Shown: piece by piece, positions 54,060-62,895 of the stretch | Position numbering within the stretch: the first letter of the stretch is position 1 | Layout: each line of letters opens with the position of its first letter | Assembly: GCF_900094565.1 (NCBI RefSeq) | Contig: NZ_FMAF01000007.1 | Coordinates: forward strand, 124,001-188,000 | Reading direction: 5' to 3' | DNA from: Martinezella lusitana | GTDB lineage: Bacteria; Pseudomonadota; Alphaproteobacteria; Rhizobiales; Rhizobiaceae | Length of the DNA stretch: 64,000 nucleotides | Notes under the pieces: model-generated | Told to the model about the DNA's origin: nothing | The model's database searches: none | Seen by the model: the letters and a program-made list of their open reading frames with translations, nothing else | Made by a program: the position numbers and the translations under genes

Positions 54060-55330
54060 GCCGTCTCCAGCCGGGTAAAGGCATCCGCGAAGAAGGTCTC
54101 GCCGCCGAAATTGCCCGATTTCAGCGCAAGTGCAATCGTCTCGCCCTTCACCTCCGCGAAGGTCCAGGGAACGCCGGGTGCTATTTCCGGGCCGATCGTC
54201 AGATGGGTAACCCCGAGCGCCTGGGTGATCGCACCTGATGTCTCACCGCCGGCAACGACGAAGCGGCGTGTGCCGAGGCGGAAGGCTTCCTGCGCGAGCT
54301 CTGAAAGCGCTTGTTCGACCACTTGGCCCGCCTTGTCTCGCCTCAATCGCTCCTGCGCCCGGCGCACGTCGTCGGGTTCGGCGGTGGCGTAGATGATTTT
54401 CGCAGCGTCGGCGGGTTGTTTCTGCAGCCACCGGCAGGCTGCTGCCGCACCTTGCTCCGCGAGGGCGAGAGGATCAAGCCTCAGGCTGATACTGCGCCCC
54501 GCATAGTCGGCGACTTGTTTGCGTGTCATGGCAGAGCAGCTTCCAGACAGGACGATCTGGCTGCCCGCGACGTTTGGCAATGTTTGGCGGACCTTGGGTG
54601 GCGCCGCAAGGCCTTGCTCCATGTACAGCCGAGGAAGCTGGCCGGCGATCGCGCTGCCGCCCGTCAACAGGAGAAAATCGACCGTGGCGGTGGCGATCGT
54701 GCGCAGGTCATCGTCGCAAACGGCATCGACGATCACATGCTGTACACCGTCTTCCGTGAGCTTTTGCAGTCTCGCTTTCAGCGCCGCCGGCCCTTCGGAA
54801 ACCGCGATGCGGTTGGCAAGACCGACCGTGCCGCGCACCTGTGGCGCCAGAAGCCGCACCAGGCTCGAATCGCGCATCGGCGTCAACGGATGGTCCTTCA
54901 TTGAGCTTTCCGAAAGCAGCTGCTCGCCGACGAACAGATGGCCCATGAATATGTTGCGGCCGTTTTCGGGAAAGGCCGGGCAGTAGATCGTTTGCCGGGC
55001 GCCGATCTCTGCCATCAGCATTTCCGCGATCGAACCGATATTGCCCTCCGGGGTGCTGTCAAAGGTCGAGCAGTATTTCCAGAAGAACCGGGTCGCGCCC
55101 GCGTCTTTCAGCCATTCCAGCGCCTGTCGCGCTTGCTCCACGGCAGTCTGGACCGGCGCTGTCCGGCATTTCAGGGCGATGACTTCGATGACGGCTGCAT
55201 CGGTGTCGTCGCGTTTCCTCTGCGGCACGCCGATCCGCAGCGACACTGGCAGCCCGCTGCGTGAGAGCAGCGCGGCAAGGTCCGTCGCCCCGGTAAAATC
55301 ATCGGCGATGCAGCCGAGCAGGAGTGCCAT
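54056..55330 (-). CDS. otnK: 3-oxo-tetronate kinase (DUF1537 family)
   Basis: 424 residues of the four-carbon acid sugar kinase family. N-terminal GCIADDFTGATDLAALLSRSG and C-terminal VAGGETSGAITQALGVTHLT (the nucleotide-binding half) identify it. The middle has LLTGGSAIAGQLPRLY. It phosphorylates 3-oxo-tetronate ahead of OtnC. Neighbouring genes on both sides are only a few bases away or overlap. Confidence 0.9.
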   Translation of the reverse strand: MALLLGCIADDFTGATDLAALLSRSGLPVSLRIGVPQRKRDDTDAAVIEVIALKCRTAPVQTAVEQARQALEWLKDAGATRFFWKYCSTFDSTPEGNIGSIAEMLMAEIGARQTIYCPAFPENGRNIFMGHLFVGEQLLSESSMKDHPLTPMRDSSLVRLLAPQVRGTVGLANRIAVSEGPAALKARLQKLTEDGVQHVIVDAVCDDDLRTIATATVDFLLLTGGSAIAGQLPRLYMEQGLAAPPKVRQTLPNVAGSQIVLSGSCSAMTRKQVADYAGRSISLRLDPLALAEQGAAAACRWLQKQPADAAKIIYATAEPDDVRRAQERLRRDKAGQVVEQALSELAQEAFRLGTRRFVVAGGETSGAITQALGVTHLTIGPEIAPGVPWTFAEVKGETIALALKSGNFGGETFFADAFTRLETA

Positions 55331-55333
55331 CCT

Positions 55334-56230
55334 CTAGCCCTCCATGCCCGGCAGGATGGCGCCGCTCTTGCGAGCGAGGATCTTTGCGACGGCAGCGTCA
55401 TCCTCGAGGCCGAGACCTGCTTCGGAAGCCTCGACGAAGAGGCTGAGTGCGGTTGCTGTAAGCGGCGTGAGGGCTCCCGCCCTTTCGGCTTCGGAGGCGA
55501 CGATGCCAAGGTCCTTGACGAAGATGTTGACCGCCGAGCGTGGGGTGTAATCACCCGAAACGATGTGTTCGCCCCGGTTCTCGAACATCCATGACGAGCC
55601 CGCCGAAACGCGGATCACCTCATAAAGCGTCTTCAGGTCGATGCCCGCCTTGGCAGCTAGCGTCATGGCTTCGGCAGTTGCCGCAATGTGCACGCCTGCG
55701 AGAAGTTGATTGATCATTTTCACCTGGGAGCCGGCGCCGAGCCGATCCCCCAGGCGGAACACCTTTGCCGAAATGGCGTCGAGGACGGCGGATGCCCGGT
55801 CGAAGGCCTCTTGCGGGCCGGATGCCATGACGGTGATCTCGCCCGCCAGCGCGCGAACATGGCCTCCGGAAACCGGTGCGTCGATGACCTGCATGCCGGC
55901 TGCTTCCAATCTTTCGGCAATGGCCGTCGTGGCGCTCGGTGCCATGGTCGTGCAAAGCAGAAAGACAGTCGAGGGGCGCGCGGTCTCCAGCGCACCGTTC
56001 TGCCCGAAGAGAACGTCTTCGACCTGCTTGCTGTTGATGACGTAGATGAGGACGACATCGGCCGTGTCCACCGCCGAGGCCGGCGTGGTGCAGGCGTCCC
56101 CGCCCGCTTCCGTGAAGCGCGTCAGGACATCGCTGCGAACATCGCATCCTTGGACAGCAAAACCTGCTTTGAGAAGCGATATCGCTGCGCCCCAACCCAT
56201 CGATCCCAGCCCGATGACGGCTGTCTTCAT
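55334..56230 (-). CDS. ltnD: L-threonate dehydrogenase (3-hydroxyisobutyrate dehydrogenase family)
   Basis: 298 residues from ATG 56230 (GCAGGACG upstream). NAD motif GLGSMG at 7-12, substrate loop DAPVSGG around 118-123, catalytic Lys171 in KMINQLLAG. This is the beta-hydroxyacid dehydrogenase fold of LtnD, which gives 2-oxo-tetronate from L-threonate; the product then goes through OtnI. First gene of the operon, three bases before otnK. Other family members act on tartronate or hydroxyisobutyrate, but the neighbours support LtnD. Confidence 0.85.
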   Translation of the reverse strand: MKTAVIGLGSMGWGAAISLLKAGFAVQGCDVRSDVLTRFTEAGGDACTTPASAVDTADVVLIYVINSKQVEDVLFGQNGALETARPSTVFLLCTTMAPSATTAIAERLEAAGMQVIDAPVSGGHVRALAGEITVMASGPQEAFDRASAVLDAISAKVFRLGDRLGAGSQVKMINQLLAGVHIAATAEAMTLAAKAGIDLKTLYEVIRVSAGSSWMFENRGEHIVSGDYTPRSAVNIFVKDLGIVASEAERAGALTPLTATALSLFVEASEAGLGLEDDAAVAKILARKSGAILPGMEG

Positions 56231-56272
56231 TGCGTCCTGCACGGCGCTACCTCTGCAAATATCAATGATGTT

Positions 56273-56298
56273 ACCGGTACCGGTATCGATACCATGGT
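56273..56298. promoter_or_regulatory. Overlapping palindromes, probable LacI-type operator
   Basis: ACCGGTACCGGT (56273-56284) and GGTATCGATACC (56282-56293) are each perfect palindromes, followed by ACCATGGT (56291-56298). They lie between ltnD (minus) and the LacI gene (plus), about 40 bp before ltnD. Confidence 0.7.
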
Positions 56299-56409
56299 CA
56301 ATTTCCCTTCTGATTGTCAAGGGACGGCAGTTTGCATTTTGGTGGAAACATCCTATGAAGAAGAGCGGCGCCAGCCAAGGTGCGGCTTGTCATCGAGGGC
56401 TGCTTGGGA

Positions 56410-57453
56410 ATGCGCAAACCCACTCTGGAAGAAGTCGCGATCGAGGCAGGCGTCAGCAAAATGACGGCGTCGCGCGCCCTTCGCGGTTCCGCCGATGTCT
56501 CCAAGGAAACCCGTGAGAGGGTCATCGAGGCGGCGACGCGGATGAGCTATGTGGGCAACCGGCTGGCGCTCTCGCTTTCCTCTCAGCGTACCAATCTGGT
56601 CGCCGTCGTCGTGCCCAGCATGTCGAACATCGTTTTTCCCGAAGTTCTGGCCGGCATTTCCGCCGGGCTGGATGGCTCCGGCATGCAGGCCGTGTTCGGC
56701 ATATCCGACTATGACGTCGCCAAGGAGCGCGACATCATCCGCGACATGCTCTCCTGGCAGCCTTGCGCCATCATCGTTACCGGTCTGGATCAGCCGGAGG
56801 AGACGGTGAAATTGCTACAGCACGCGAATATTCCGGTCATCCAGCTCATGGATCTAGATGGCACGCCCATCGATCTCAATGTCGGGCTATCGCATGGCGG
56901 GGCGGGTGAGGACATGGCAAGGGCGCTCGTTGGGGCCGGCCGCAGACGGTTCGGCTATGTCGGCAGCGCACTCGAGAAGGATCTGCGCGCGGGCAAGCGC
57001 AAGGCCGGCTTCGAGCGGGTGTTGCACTCCTACGGCCTGCACTTCGTAAACCAGTCGGTCGATGACGCCTTTTCCTCGATCGCCTTGGGGAAGCGGCTGA
57101 CGCTCGCCATGCTCGCGGCCGTTCCCGATCTCGATTGCATTTATTATTCCAACGACGATATGGCGAGCGGCGGATTGTTCGCCTGCATGGAGCTGGGGGT
57201 TGCTGTACCCGAAAAGATCCTGATTGCAGGCTTCAACGGGCTGGATCTCGTCAACTCCCTGCCGGCGCCGATCGCGACCTCTCGTTCGCCAAGGCGCGCC
57301 ATGGGTGAGGTTGCGGCGCAGTTGGTCCGTCAGGCGGTGGCGGGCGCTCAGGATGCCCGCCAGAAAACGGTTGTGTTCAAGCCGGTAATTACAGGAATTG
57401 ACGGCTACGATGATGCGCCGGACGAGCCGGAGACGGCGCGCTTGCGTCCATGA
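56410..57453 (+). CDS. LacI-family regulator of the tetronate operon
   Basis: 347 residues from ATG 56410; the frame is open to 56380. HTH TLEEVAIEAGVSKMTASRAL followed by the hinge near NRLALSLSSQRT, then the effector domain (DCIYYSNDDMASGGLFACM, ILIAGFNGLDLVNSLPAPIAT). Resembles GntR-type (gluconate) LacI regulators. Divergent from ltnD, so most likely represses the tetronate operon through the palindromes at 56273-56298. Confidence 0.88.
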   Translation: MRKPTLEEVAIEAGVSKMTASRALRGSADVSKETRERVIEAATRMSYVGNRLALSLSSQRTNLVAVVVPSMSNIVFPEVLAGISAGLDGSGMQAVFGISDYDVAKERDIIRDMLSWQPCAIIVTGLDQPEETVKLLQHANIPVIQLMDLDGTPIDLNVGLSHGGAGEDMARALVGAGRRRFGYVGSALEKDLRAGKRKAGFERVLHSYGLHFVNQSVDDAFSSIALGKRLTLAMLAAVPDLDCIYYSNDDMASGGLFACMELGVAVPEKILIAGFNGLDLVNSLPAPIATSRSPRRAMGEVAAQLVRQAVAGAQDARQKTVVFKPVITGIDGYDDAPDEPETARLRP

Positions 57454-57553
57454 CCAGCATCATGTGGGTCCGGCGCGGTTGTTGCTTCAGCCTTTGTTAG
57501 ATCGATGGTGATATTGGCACTACATCATCTTCTCAAACCGAGGATATTTGAGA

Positions 57554-57967
57554 ATGCATCGCCCCCAACAATTGCTTTTTGCCCTTACCTTCACTGCCAT
57601 GACAGCCGTTTCATCAAGCGTATGGGCCGCCGGCTTTGAGAACATTATCGTCTCGACGGAGAAAGATGCCGACACGACGCAGGATAGCTTTGCCCCGGAT
57701 ACACCGAAAATCTTTGTTTCGGCTGACCTCACCGAGGACGTCCCCGCCGGAAGCAAGGTGAACATCGCCTGGATTTCCGTCGATTCCGGAGGCGCCGCTC
57801 CACCGAACTACAAGATCGATGAGGTCAATCTCGACATCACATCGACAATCAATCACGTCGATTCCGCGTTGACCAAGCCGAACAGTGGCTGGCCGGTCGG
57901 GACATACAAGATCGAATTCTCTGTCGACGGCAAGCCGATGGAGTCGGTCGGTTTCGCCGTCAAATAG
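57554..57967 (+). CDS. Small exported protein, unknown function
   Basis: 137 residues. Signal peptide (MHRPQQLLFALTFTAMTAVS then SSVWAAG) and a beta-rich mature part with SADLTEDVPAGSKVNIAWIS and TYKIEFSVDGKPMESVGFAVK, suggestive of an Ig-like periplasmic domain. CGAGGA lies ahead of the ATG; a TTG six bases earlier is an alternative. I do not recognise the family. It is 12 bp from the convergent GntR gene. Confidence 0.65.
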   Translation: MHRPQQLLFALTFTAMTAVSSSVWAAGFENIIVSTEKDADTTQDSFAPDTPKIFVSADLTEDVPAGSKVNIAWISVDSGGAAPPNYKIDEVNLDITSTINHVDSALTKPNSGWPVGTYKIEFSVDGKPMESVGFAVK

Positions 57968-57979
57968 GGCCTGGGCTGT

Positions 57980-58621
57980 TTACGCCTGCAGTATATGCCT
58001 GCGCGTCAGCTCCTTGAGCATGTCCACGTCGCGTTTCTCTATCGCGTCGACCATCAGCTGATGTTCGTGGCCCGACTGCTCGATGCGGGCGCGGGTGCGC
58101 CATTGCGATACGGGCGCCGATGACGTCCGCTGCCGGATCTCCGTGATCAGCTCGACGAGTTCCTGATTGCCGGCGAGCGCCAGCAAATGCCGGTGAAAGG
58201 CAAGATTGGCTTCGTAGAGCTCAAGCATGGTGCCCGTCAGTACCAGCTCGTCGAAGCGCGAGGCGAGCGCCCGCAAATTCGCGACATCGTCCTCGCCGGC
58301 GTTTGCGACGATGCGGTCGCTGACCGCCGTTTCAAGGATGACGCGGATGTCGCTGACTTCCTGAGCGCGGCGCCCGTCCTGCTCGTGCACATGATAGCCG
58401 CGATTGGGAACATGCTCCACCAGCCGCTTCTGCACCAGCCTGTCGAGCGCGCGGCGCACTTCCGGCCGCGTACAGTTGTATCGTCGTTCGAGATCGATCT
58501 GCTTCAGCCACGTTCCGGGCGGAAGCCTGCCGGCGAGGATATCCTGGAGAATGAGCTCGGTCACATCCGGCGTCTCCGCCTCTTTTGCTCGCGCTGTCGC
58601 TTCAGCTTCCAGCGAATTCAT
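57980..58621 (-). CDS. GntR-family (FCD type) transcriptional regulator
   Basis: 213 residues. The winged helix (LILQDILAGRLPPGTWLKQI, RYNCTRPEVRRALDRL) is joined to an all-helical FCD domain with a likely metal site (ANLAFHRHLL, GHEHQLM). FCD members bind small organic acids or amino-acid derivatives. Divergent from the M20/M28/ABC operon with a palindrome between them. Confidence 0.88.
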   Translation of the reverse strand: MNSLEAEATARAKEAETPDVTELILQDILAGRLPPGTWLKQIDLERRYNCTRPEVRRALDRLVQKRLVEHVPNRGYHVHEQDGRRAQEVSDIRVILETAVSDRIVANAGEDDVANLRALASRFDELVLTGTMLELYEANLAFHRHLLALAGNQELVELITEIRQRTSSAPVSQWRTRARIEQSGHEHQLMVDAIEKRDVDMLKELTRRHILQA

Positions 58622-58742
58622 GTAGCTCTCCCAAGCCTCCGGATTTCCGCGATGACTATCATAGGTTCCGGCTCATCAACAACGACGTGCCCGTTGTCCC
58701 TGCCGAAAAAATATTCATGCACATCTCTTGCGCACCCATTTC

Positions 58743-58769
58743 AATTGGCACATAAATTGGTGCCAATTT
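58743..58769. promoter_or_regulatory. GntR-type operator palindrome
   Basis: AATTGGCAC (58743-58751) is the inverse of GTGCCAATT (58760-58768), and the inner AAATTGG-TG-CCAATTT (58754-58769) is a second palindrome. TTGG-N-CCAA arms are typical of FadR-family GntR sites. It lies 32 bp before the M20 gene. Confidence 0.75.
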
Positions 58770-58800
58770 GATATCCATTACACGAGGCGGATGCAAGTCC

Positions 58801-60225
58801 ATGCAAAATTCTGATGCGGTCTGGGAAATCGTCGAGAGAAAACGCGCGGCGTTCTTTGCGCTCAGCGATCGGATTTGGGATATCCCAGAGACGAACTATC
58901 TCGAATATCAATCCGCCGAAGAACATGCTCGCATGCTTGAGAGCGAGGGCTTCCGGGTCGAGCGCGGACTTGCCGGCTTGCCGACAGCAGTCATGGGAGA
59001 GGCAGGCGAGGGTGGACCGGTCATCGCGATATTGGGTGAATTCGACGCGCTGCCGGGATTGAGCCAGGAGGCCGGGATCGCCGAAGAGCGCCCCTTGATC
59101 AGCGGCGGCAACGGCCATGGTTGCGGTCATAACATGCTCGGCTCCGGATCGATGCTGGCGGCTGCCGCCGTCAAGGATTTTCTTGCCGAAAACGGTCTGA
59201 AGGGCCGGGTGCGCTATTACGGTTGCCCCGCCGAAGAGGGCGGTTCTTCCAAGGGCTTCATGGTGCGGGCCGGCGTCTTCGATGACGTAGATATCGCGAT
59301 TTCCTGGCATCCGGCAGCCTTTGCCGGCGTCAACAATCCGATCTCGCTCGCCTGCAATGAAATCAATTTCCACTTCTCCGGCCGCGCCTCGCATGCCTCG
59401 GCCACGCCCCATCTCGGTCGCAGCGCGCTCGATGCCGTCGAATTGATGAATGTCGGCGTCAACTACATGCGTGAGCACATGCCCTCGACGGCGCGTATTC
59501 ATTACGCCATCACCGATGCGGGCGGTGCGGCGCCGAATGTCGTGCAGGCGCGGGCGACGGTCCGCTATCTGGTTCGCGCGCGGACCTTGCCGGAGCTTCT
59601 GGTGCTGGTTGCGCGGGTCAAGAAAGTAGCGGAGGGCGCCGCGCTGATGACCGAGACGACCGTTCGCAGCGAGATCATCAGCGGCGATGCCAATCTGGTC
59701 GGGAACACGCCGCTCGAGGAGTGCATGTTCTCTCACCTCGAACGTCTTGGGCCGCCGGTGTTCGATGACGAGGACCGCGAGACGGCGCGCAAATTCCAGC
59801 AGACCTTCAGTGCTGAGGATATCGCGGCCTCCTATGGTCGTTTCGCGCTGAAGCCGAAGAAGGGCCAAGCGCTTTGCGAGGAGATTTTTCCGCTGAATGC
59901 CGGTGATGGCACGCTGGTCGGCTCCACGGATGTCGGAACCGTCAGCTGGGTCGTCCCGACCGTCCAGATGCGCGGCGCCACTTATGCGATCGGCACGCCG
60001 GGGCATTCCTGGCAGCTTGTCGCCCAGGGTAAGTTGCCTGTGGCGCACAAGGGAACCGAGCATGCAGCCAAGGTGATGGCGAGCACGGCTACCGATCTCA
60101 TCCGCAATCCGCAGCTCATCGAGGCCGCCAAGGCTGACCACAAGGCGCGGCTTGAGGGCACGCCTTTCGTCAATCCGATCCCGGACGACGTCAAGCCGCC
60201 GCTCCCGGAGACGGCCAATGGCTGA
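58801..60225 (+). CDS. M20-family amidohydrolase, AbgB-like
   Basis: 474 residues from ATG 58801. It closely follows E. coli AbgB (aminobenzoyl-glutamate hydrolase subunit) as remembered: ILGEFDALPGLSQEAG, GHGCGHNMLG (metal His), CPAEEGGSSKGFMVR (Glu), SWHPAAFAGV (His), SHASATPHLGRSALDAVELM and VGSTDVGTVSWVVP. It likely hydrolyses an amide between an aromatic or acyl group and an amino acid. It overlaps the M28 gene by 8 bases, suggesting two consecutive cleavages of one imported compound. Confidence 0.88.
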   Translation: MQNSDAVWEIVERKRAAFFALSDRIWDIPETNYLEYQSAEEHARMLESEGFRVERGLAGLPTAVMGEAGEGGPVIAILGEFDALPGLSQEAGIAEERPLISGGNGHGCGHNMLGSGSMLAAAAVKDFLAENGLKGRVRYYGCPAEEGGSSKGFMVRAGVFDDVDIAISWHPAAFAGVNNPISLACNEINFHFSGRASHASATPHLGRSALDAVELMNVGVNYMREHMPSTARIHYAITDAGGAAPNVVQARATVRYLVRARTLPELLVLVARVKKVAEGAALMTETTVRSEIISGDANLVGNTPLEECMFSHLERLGPPVFDDEDRETARKFQQTFSAEDIAASYGRFALKPKKGQALCEEIFPLNAGDGTLVGSTDVGTVSWVVPTVQMRGATYAIGTPGHSWQLVAQGKLPVAHKGTEHAAKVMASTATDLIRNPQLIEAAKADHKARLEGTPFVNPIPDDVKPPLPETANG

Positions 60226-61894
60226 GCTGGCCCTGAAGCCCGATCGCGAGCGCCTGATGGCGCATATCACAGAGTTTGCCCGCCGGGTGAAGCTCTCGGG
60301 GACGCCTGAGGAACTCGAAAGCTTTCGCTATCTTCAGGCGCAGATGGATAGCTATGGCTATCGCACGCAGCTCTTGTCGCACGACGCCTACATCAGTCTG
60401 CCTGGCGCGGCGAAAGTGGAGATCGACGGCAAGAGCTTCCGCTGCATCACGCATTCCATGTCGGTGCCGACATCCGCGGCCGGAGTAACCGGCGTTCTCG
60501 TCTATGTCGGCGAGGGTAGCAAGGCGGATTTCGCGGGCAAGGACGTCGCCGGGAAAATTCTTTTGGTAGATGGGATCGCGACCGAGGAAGTGGCAGCACT
60601 TGCAAGTGCTGCCGGTGCTCTCGGCCAGCTTCATGTCAGTCCGAACGAGCATCTCTACGAAATGTGCGTGTCGCCGGTCTGGGGCAGCCCGTCGCAGCAT
60701 ACACTGATCAATCTGCCGACCACGGTCATCTGCACCATAGCCAAGGAAGACGGCGATCGCTTGCGCATGAGGCTTGCGAACGGCGAAAAAGTGCAGGCGA
60801 CGCTGACGGCGGAGGTGGATACCGGGTGGCGCAAGACGCCGCTGCTGGTGGCCGAACTTCAGCCGACCGGCGAGGATGCGCCATTCGTCCTCTTTTCTGG
60901 GCATCACGACACCTGGCATTTCGGCGTCATGGACAATGGCGGCGCCAATGCGACGATGTTGGAAGCTGCCCGCCTGCTTGCCCTTCACGCGGCTGATTGG
61001 CGGCGAGGGCTGCGCATATGCTTCTGGTCCGGCCATTCGCATGGCCGTTATTCGGGCTCGGCCTGGTATGTGGACGAATATTTCGACGATCTCGATCGTC
61101 GTTGCGCGGTGCATGTAAATGTCGACTCCACCGGCGGCGAGGGGGCAACAGTGCTCACCAATTCCGGCGTGATCGACGAGTTGCGGCCCCTCGCTTCGGA
61201 CGTGATCGAACGTGTCGCGGGGCAGAAGCATGCCGGCAGGAGGCATGGACGGGCTGCGGACCAATCCTTCTGGGGTGTCGGCATCCCCTCGATGTTCGGC
61301 AGCCTCAGCCATCAGCCGCCCGGTCCGGTCAAGATGCTGACGGCGCTCGGATGGTGGTGGCATACGCCGCATGACACGGCCGCACATATCGACCCCGATA
61401 ATCTGATCCGCGACACACAAATCGCCCTCGAGGTCCTGTGGCGGCTCTTGGCGTCGCCCGTCCTGCCGCTGGACTACACCGTCTATGCCGCAGCGCTCGG
61501 TGAACAGATCGCGCGCCTGCAGACAGGGCTTGGGGGCCGGATCGACATTTCCGTTTTGGTAAAGGCGGTTGATGAGCTGAACGCCAATGCGAAGGCCATT
61601 CTTGAGGCGGGCCATGTCTCCGTCGACAGGGCGGAGCACATCAATGCTTCGATGATGCGCGCCGCGCGCCATCTGGTGCCGCTGAATTATACGAGCGGCG
61701 AGCGCTTTCACCACGATTCCGCCCTGCCGCACCCTGCCTGGCCTTCACTGGAGGGGCTGCGTGCGCTGGCCTCGTTGCCGAAGGGGGCGCCGGAGACGGC
61801 CTTCTATGCCGTTCATGCGCGCCAGGTCAGAAATCGTGTTGCTCACGCGCTGAGAGAGGCCAATGCGGCGCTCGGATCGGCTCTGAACGACTGA
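60218..61894 (+). CDS. M28-like zinc peptidase with altered active-site motif
   Basis: 558 residues from ATG 60218, inside the M20 gene end. A PA-like region (about 70-190) precedes the M28 domain. The first ligands HHD and DNGGANATMLE are present, and HTPHDTAAH gives the last His/Asp. The segment that in M28 peptidases carries the catalytic Glu pair (AEE) reads WSGHSHGRYSGSAWY, so the general base seems changed to His/Asn-like residues. I recall related proteins with GHS(H/N)GRYSGS. Probably a distinct subfamily. No signal peptide. Together with M20 it probably degrades a peptide-like or amide substrate. Confidence 0.75.
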   Translation: MAELALKPDRERLMAHITEFARRVKLSGTPEELESFRYLQAQMDSYGYRTQLLSHDAYISLPGAAKVEIDGKSFRCITHSMSVPTSAAGVTGVLVYVGEGSKADFAGKDVAGKILLVDGIATEEVAALASAAGALGQLHVSPNEHLYEMCVSPVWGSPSQHTLINLPTTVICTIAKEDGDRLRMRLANGEKVQATLTAEVDTGWRKTPLLVAELQPTGEDAPFVLFSGHHDTWHFGVMDNGGANATMLEAARLLALHAADWRRGLRICFWSGHSHGRYSGSAWYVDEYFDDLDRRCAVHVNVDSTGGEGATVLTNSGVIDELRPLASDVIERVAGQKHAGRRHGRAADQSFWGVGIPSMFGSLSHQPPGPVKMLTALGWWWHTPHDTAAHIDPDNLIRDTQIALEVLWRLLASPVLPLDYTVYAAALGEQIARLQTGLGGRIDISVLVKAVDELNANAKAILEAGHVSVDRAEHINASMMRAARHLVPLNYTSGERFHHDSALPHPAWPSLEGLRALASLPKGAPETAFYAVHARQVRNRVAHALREANAALGSALND

Positions 61895-61959
61895 TCGCGA
61901 CAGGCCGCCGAATCTAACAAACGGCTGCGCAAAGTGGCTGTAAAAAAAGGGAACTGAAA

Positions 61960-62814
61960 ATGAAGAACAAAAGCCTGCTTGCCGCCGTGTTCGGGGCTAT
62001 TGCCGTTCTGGCACCGCTTGCCGCCGGCGCCAAGGATTGGACGCATGTCAAAGTCGGCATCGAGGGCGCTTTTCCGCCCTGGAACCTGATGGACTCCAGC
62101 GGCAAGCTCGCCGGTTTCGATGTCGATCTGATCAACAATCTCTGCAGCCGCGCCAAGGTCGACTGCGAGCTGATCGCCGGCGAATGGAATGCGATGATCC
62201 CGAGCCTCAATGCCGGCAAGTTCGATCTTGTCATGACGCTCGGCATCAACGAGAAGCGCAAGCAGGTCGTCGACTTCACCGTTCCCTATGCCAGCGGCGT
62301 CGCGAGCTTTTTCCTCTTGAAGGATGGCCCGGTTTCCCCGCTGCCGATGACGGGCGAACGGCTGAACCTGAACGACAAGGCCAAGGCCGATCCGGTAATG
62401 GCTGAAATCGGCAAGTCCTTGAAGGGCAAGACGATCGGCGTGGTCCAATCGACCAGCCAGGAACAGTTGATCACCGCCTATTTCGGTTCCGATGTCACCG
62501 TGCGTGCCTATAAGAGCTCCGGCGAGCGCGATCTCGACTTGAAGGCAGGACGTGTCGATGCCGGTTTCGACAGCGGCGTCTATGAGACCTCCGTTCTGGG
62601 CAAACCGGGCAACGAGGACCTGATGATGTCGGGGCCGATGGTCAAGGGCGCGATGCTTGCGACGGAAGTGGCGCTCGGCATGCGCAAGGGCGAAACGGAT
62701 CTGAAGGCCAAATTCGATGAGGCCATCAAGCAAGCCGCTAAGGATGGGACGATCAAGCAGCTCTCGGAAAAATGGAGCAAGATCGACCTTACGCCCACGT
62801 TTGACGCCAATTGA
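61960..62814 (+). CDS. Polar amino-acid ABC transporter binding protein
   Basis: 284 residues with a signal peptide (MKNKSLLAAVFGAIAVLAPL, cleavage near AAGAKD). It is family-3 (SBP_bac_3) with VGIEGAFPPWNLMDSSGKLAGFDVDLI, DFTVPYASGVASFFL and the terminal helix FDEAIKQAAKDGTIKQLSEKW. Such proteins bind polar amino acids or opine-like compounds. It lies 65 bp after the M28 gene in the same operon. Confidence 0.9.
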   Translation: MKNKSLLAAVFGAIAVLAPLAAGAKDWTHVKVGIEGAFPPWNLMDSSGKLAGFDVDLINNLCSRAKVDCELIAGEWNAMIPSLNAGKFDLVMTLGINEKRKQVVDFTVPYASGVASFFLLKDGPVSPLPMTGERLNLNDKAKADPVMAEIGKSLKGKTIGVVQSTSQEQLITAYFGSDVTVRAYKSSGERDLDLKAGRVDAGFDSGVYETSVLGKPGNEDLMMSGPMVKGAMLATEVALGMRKGETDLKAKFDEAIKQAAKDGTIKQLSEKWSKIDLTPTFDAN

Positions 62815-62895
62815 ATGCCCTCGCGAGACATCGTCCCTAGCTGAGGCTTAGACAATGATACGATTTGCCAGAATCTGCTCCACTCGGGCAGCACC

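Noticed and set aside
58741-60270. 509-codon minus-strand open frame opposite the M20 gene
   Set aside because: Antisense shadow rich in Arg/His; the M20 motifs are on the plus strand.
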